A stretch of DNA of 64,000 nt. Origin: Candidatus Melainabacteria bacterium. Its GTDB lineage: Bacteria > Cyanobacteriota > Vampirovibrionia > Obscuribacterales > Obscuribacteraceae. This document shows, piece after piece, positions 61,480 to 64,000 of the stretch. The stretch covers positions 217,393-281,392 of the forward strand of contig DAIDIP010000001.1 in assembly GCA_027451745.1 (NCBI GenBank), read 5' to 3'. How positions within the stretch are numbered: the first letter of the stretch is position 1; each line of letters opens with the position of its first letter. Made by a program: the position numbers and the translations under genes. The notes under the pieces were generated by a model. That model saw only the letters and a program-made list of their open reading frames with translations, had not been told where the DNA came from and ran no database searches.

Positions 61480-62040
61480 ATGGCTACTTCAGTAGATAAA
61501 CAATCCTTCAATCTTGCTCTTTTCCCCGAAAGTAAACAATTCATTGATGAAACTATAAAACTGGCCCAAAATAATTTTGCTAGTCAGTCGCAAGAATATT
61601 TACTAGGTGACAATGCTTGGCCACATATTACGCTGTGCCAGTTTTCAGCCGAACCAAGCCGACTTAACGAGATCTGGACTGCTGTATCTCCTTTAGCAAC
61701 AAAACCACTATCAATTCGTTTATCTCAATTCTATATCTGGCTTTATGAAAATGCTTATTGGATGGGATTGGGAACTATGCGCGAACCTGAATTAATTAGT
61801 TTGCAATTCGCTGTCTATGAAACACTAAATACTCTAGGAATTACCGCCAACCAGAAACCGAGCAATTACTTTCCTCATATAACTTGGGCGCGTTGTGGCG
61901 GTGATAAACCACCAACCATCTCGATTTTACCCAATCCAGAATTTTGGTTTCAATCTCATTCATTTGCTTTATCCCTAGGACAATCAAGTCCTTATGGTGT
62001 TTATCAAAAACGTTTATTACCAGCCGAAATATCCAAATAG
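61480..62040 (+). CDS. 2H phosphoesterase (2'-5' RNA ligase-like)
   Basis: A 186-residue protein with the paired H.T signature of the 2H superfamily: WPHITL (His49, Thr51) and FPHITW (about His133, Thr135), about 84 residues apart. Members act on 2',3'-cyclic phosphates or as RNA ligases/cyclic phosphodiesterases; this one is not clearly either. The size is normal. TAAGG precedes the ATG. It sits after the desaturase with a 45-base gap and before a long degenerate stretch. Confidence 0.82.
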   Translation: MATSVDKQSFNLALFPESKQFIDETIKLAQNNFASQSQEYLLGDNAWPHITLCQFSAEPSRLNEIWTAVSPLATKPLSIRLSQFYIWLYENAYWMGLGTMREPELISLQFAVYETLNTLGITANQKPSNYFPHITWARCGGDKPPTISILPNPEFWFQSHSFALSLGQSSPYGVYQKRLLPAEISK

Positions 62041-62325
62041 TCGTAAGATCGACTGTACGACCAGTTGTTATGTCGATAGGTACCACGATACGTATTGCAG
62101 TATTGTCGATAAGTCGTAACTACTAATTATCGTCTAATCAATAATTAGATAATTTAGATTGCATTTGCCGCGACTATCAGACTATATATAGAGCCAATTA
62201 TCAACTATACGACAATACATATTATCGACCACATCAATTGCGGACTTGGGATATTGGTTAACTACTATCAAATTCTCATAGGCTAAATTGTCTATATTAT
62301 TCTAGTTATTCACGCCGGTATTTTT
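62041..62325. other. Degenerate intergenic stretch
   Basis: About 285 AT-rich bases without an intact gene. Short open frames on the plus strand are rich in Tyr, Arg, Asp and Thr codons (YVDRYHDTY, YDNTYYRPHQLRTWDIG, SSYSRRYFYGQ) but broken by stop codons, as in a decaying gene. An imperfect palindrome AATTATC..CTAAT-CAATA-ATTAGATAATT lies near 62127-62151. Confidence 0.4.
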
Positions 62326-62591
62326 ATGGCCAAATTGCAACCCACAAACGATCTCATTTTAGAAGCACTGCGCAGCACCGGAGCAACAATTCTGATCGTG
62401 ATGCTGCTTCTGTTTTTATGGGAATTACCAACGCCAGGAAGCATGGGACAAGGATATATGATATTTTGCCCTTTAAATACTGGCTGATAGTAGAACTGGT
62501 TTTAGGCTGCCTATTAGTTCCAGTACCAATAGGTCATAGGCTTAGAAAGAAGCATCTTGAAAAGACTGCAAATCAAATAAGTGCCGATTGA
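62326..62591 (+). pseudogene. Two-helix membrane protein split by a frameshift
   Basis: The ATG at 62326 opens a frame of 53 codons (MAKLQPTNDLILEALRSTG then a membrane helix ATILIVMLLLFLWEL) that stops at 62485-62487. The frame one base earlier, open from 62262 to 62591, then encodes DILPFKYW and a second helix (LIVELVLGCLLVPVPIG) with a basic tail (HRLRKKHLEK). Read through by one -1 shift between about 62420 and 62484, the two make a small protein of two membrane helices with a charged tail. It is a disrupted gene or a sequencing error; alternatively the second frame starts at its own ATG (62418) and the first is chance. Confidence 0.45.
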
Positions 62592-62805
62592 TCCTTATTT
62601 ATATAGGTATTGTCGACTGTTCCTCAATAGCAATCGTCCACTGAAATCGTAGGAATTTGGCTGTTTTGGCGTGAGCGTCAGAGTCTGATAATGTATATTA
62701 TGTTTTATTTGGCTCAAAAGCCTCATAAAACGGGTATTTATGCAGCATAAAAAGGCTGATTTTGTCTGTGATATTCTTCGATTATAGATATTTGGAAAAA
62801 TAACA

Positions 62806-63120
62806 GTGCTTTATCAAATTACTTGGACAGCCATATCAGCAGGACTGGGCAAAGTTACAGGAACAGAAGACGTTGAGTCCATAGGACCTCTAGAAGCTCT
62901 CAACTCTGTGCGCTCACCTATTATTGGTAAGCTTACTGAATCTGGACAATTCATTATTTTAAATATCAATATAAGAAGCAATGATGGATCACCGATAACA
63001 ATGGAATTACAAGGTATCTGGCGTTTTCTAAACAGTCTCAATTCTGAAGGCGGATTAGTAAAATACGAAAATCCACCTGACACTTTTACTATAAGATTTG
63101 GCGATAACCCAGAAACTTAA
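62806..63120 (+). CDS. Hypothetical small protein
   Basis: Unrecognised 104-residue soluble protein starting at GTG 62806; GGA lies about ten bases upstream. It appears beta-rich, with alternating hydrophobics (GQFIILNINIRS, PITMELQGIWRFL) and a final strand (DTFTIRFGD). No export signal, cysteine or catalytic motif. No operon partner: about 290 bases separate it from the TadE-like gene. Composition is coding-like and the frame is free of stops over 315 bases. Confidence 0.5.
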   Translation: MLYQITWTAISAGLGKVTGTEDVESIGPLEALNSVRSPIIGKLTESGQFIILNINIRSNDGSPITMELQGIWRFLNSLNSEGGLVKYENPPDTFTIRFGDNPET

Positions 63121-63163
63121 CCTCTAAGCAGTGGGTTAATACCTCGCCGCAAGCTGCTGGGGT

Positions 63164-63179
63164 GATTTATTGTGCAAAA
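63164..63179 (-). promoter_or_regulatory. TTGCACAATAAA box upstream of the TadE-like gene
   Basis: Reverse-strand copy of the 16-mer also present at 54013-54028, lying 44 bases after the preceding stop codon and 16 bases before the first TTGACA. Shared by at least three intergenic regions of this window. Confidence 0.4.
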
Positions 63180-63194
63180 CACAAATAATTATTG

Positions 63195-63326
63195 TTGACA
63201 AATTAACAATAAGACAATAGTTATTAATAGACTATAAACTTGTCAACTTATCAACTTGTCGTATTGTGTTATGTCTTACAGTAAAAAAGTTTTATTGTTG
63301 ACATGATTGTTTGGCGTGCTTATGCT
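63195..63326 (+). promoter_or_regulatory. Tandem promoters upstream of the TadE-like gene
   Basis: TTGACA at 63195-63200 with TAGTTA 17 bases later (63218-63223), and TTGACA at 63298-63303 with TATGCT 17 bases later (63321-63326). Between them lie inverted GTTGACAA/TTGTCAAC copies near 63194 and 63240. Both -35 hexamers are consensus. The arrangement is compatible with regulated dual promoters. Confidence 0.5.
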
Positions 63327-63411
63327 GAAAAAGGAGCTTGTCCATTTAAGACTAAGATCTGCTTAGTTTTAGACTGCCATCGACATTCAGACACGGGTAA
63401 TCTCTTTCATT

Positions 63412-63900
63412 ATGTCAATCTACTTAAAGCATGCCAAAACAAGACAAACTGTTCCAAACGGCAGCATGATAACAGAAGCAGCTATTGGAACAATTATTCT
63501 GCTACCAGCGACAATCATCGCCATATTTGTCGCTATGGAGATTTCTCAGGCATTCTTGATATTGCAAAGCATGAATGAAGGAGCTTTTCTTGCTGCTAAG
63601 GGTCTAGCAAATTATTATCGAAACCATAGAGAAGTAGTTAGTTCTAGTACAGAACAGCAATCAATTTTCAGTCAAATACGCATAACAAATATGATTAATA
63701 GTAATAGCCAGTTTGGTATACCTTCAGGTAATGCTGGTTGGAATACAACCGGTAATCCGCCTACTATAACTGTACAAGTGCAATATCTATCAGGACAAGG
63801 AAGCCCTGCTCTACCTCAATTCCCCAGTATAGACCCACTAAATCTTGGCTCTAGTTTTACTATTTCTGGTTCATCAACATGCGCATTAGTCACAAATTAG
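63412..63900 (+). CDS. TadE/TadG-like pilus assembly or pseudopilin protein
   Basis: A 162-residue protein with one N-terminal membrane helix (about 19-45; MITEAAIGTIILLPATIIAI) bearing a Glu early in the hydrophobic segment, as in TadE/pseudopilins. A soluble part with ANYYRNHREVVSSS follows. The mature tail is Gly/Ser/Pro/Asn-rich (GIPSGNAGWNTTGNPPT) and contains one Cys near the end. In tight-adherence systems such minor pilins assemble at the pilus tip. No other tad gene is visible here, so it may be an orphan or the start of a locus beyond the window. ATG start lacks a clear ribosome-binding site. A terminator follows directly. Confidence 0.6.
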   Translation: MSIYLKHAKTRQTVPNGSMITEAAIGTIILLPATIIAIFVAMEISQAFLILQSMNEGAFLAAKGLANYYRNHREVVSSSTEQQSIFSQIRITNMINSNSQFGIPSGNAGWNTTGNPPTITVQVQYLSGQGSPALPQFPSIDPLNLGSSFTISGSSTCALVTN

Positions 63901-63903
63901 TTC

Positions 63904-63930
63904 GCCCTGCAAAACAGGGCAATTTTTTTT
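63904..63930 (+). terminator. Rho-independent terminator after the TadE-like gene
   Basis: Six-base arms GCCCTG (63904-63909) and CAGGGC (63915-63920) with a five-base loop, followed by AATTTTTTTT. It starts four bases after the stop codon, so the TadE-like gene is transcribed on its own from the upstream promoters. Confidence 0.92.
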
Positions 63931-63961
63931 GAATAAATGATGGGACAAAGAGAACTTTTTA

Positions 63962-64000
63962 TTGGAAAATTTTGTTGTTAAAGCAGAATTACCCAAAGAG
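63962..64000 (+). CDS. Possible start of a truncated gene at the window edge
   Basis: A TTG at 63962 opens a frame that stays open to the window end (MENFVVKAELPKE when read as Met). The upstream AAAGAGAA could act as ribosome-binding site. Too short to judge; included only because the frame runs off the edge. Confidence 0.18.
   Translation, partial: MENFVVKAELPKE

Noticed and set aside
63303..63578. 91-codon frame overlapping the TadE-like gene
   Set aside because: The overlapping frame at 63412-63900 has a membrane helix typical of TadE and a terminator placed at its stop.
1..64000. CRISPR arrays, rRNA genes, intact transposases or prophage blocks
   Set aside because: No regularly spaced repeats, rRNA signatures, integrase or phage structural genes were found by eye on either strand.

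Overview
The window is AT-rich (by eye under 40% GC) chromosomal DNA from a Gram-negative bacterium. An outer membrane is implied by adjacent fabZ and lpxA, a TolC/RND/adaptor efflux set and many signal peptides. Aconitase and an NADP-type isocitrate dehydrogenase suggest a TCA cycle, and photolyase suggests exposure to light. Tandem MshEN-like modules, Sel1 proteins, a Ser/Thr kinase with an N-terminal zinc knuckle and many secreted orphans remind me of the non-photosynthetic cyanobacterial relatives (Vampirovibrionia/Melainabacteria). That placement is an inference at roughly 40% confidence, made without any database search.

Layout. 1-6.6 kb: an EamA permease, two doubtful small ORFs, a secreted helical protein and a 1599-residue DUF4011/SF1-helicase/Vsr-type nuclease that looks like a defence protein. 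6.5-9 kb: two secreted Sel1-repeat paralogues ending in the same 11 residues. 9.2-11.7 kb: orphan genes, one with a doubtful N-terminus, and a duplicated His-rich metal-binding protein. 11.8-21.5 kb: a minus-strand array of response regulator, histidine kinase, TolC, RND pump, adaptor, secreted protein and tandem Usp; phased TTGTGCAA repeats lie between the kinase and tolC. 21.6-31 kb: secreted and unknown proteins, carbonic anhydrase, aconitase, an AmpG-like permease, an aldo/keto reductase, a HEAT protein and a CopG-type regulator with a strong terminator. 31-37 kb: exonuclease III, acyl-CoA dehydrogenase, RNase D, an inositol-monophosphatase-family enzyme and a YbjN protein. 37 kb: a nested hairpin, tRNA-Asn and the left end of an IS481-type element. 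38-43 kb: a NarL-type regulator with a REC-PAS-histidine kinase, a glycosyltransferase and the Ser/Thr kinase. 43-51.7 kb: VOC protein, photolyase, a divergent SDR/DUF2867 protein, a Tat-exported phosphoesterase, fabZ-lpxA, an MFS permease and a processive GT2. 52-55.5 kb: four tandem secreted glycine-zipper paralogues closed by a terminator, then a protein of four MshEN-like modules behind a 20-bp perfect palindrome. 55.5-64 kb: icd, an OmpR-type regulator, an orotate phosphoribosyltransferase-like enzyme, a methyltransferase, an FMN reductase, a ribbon-helix-helix protein, a fatty-acid desaturase, a 2H phosphoesterase, a decayed stretch with a frameshifted two-helix membrane protein, and a TadE-like protein.

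The most distinctive item is the cluster at 52.1-54.0 kb: four diverged copies of a small exported protein with a G(D/N)E.G centre, a glycine-rich half and (in three) a KPFS..(S/A)F tail. The 12-mer TTGCACAATAAA occurs upstream of this cluster, just after its terminator, and again upstream of the TadE-like gene. A shorter, doubled form precedes tolC. This could mark a shared regulator of envelope genes. No CRISPR array, rRNA or intact transposase was seen.
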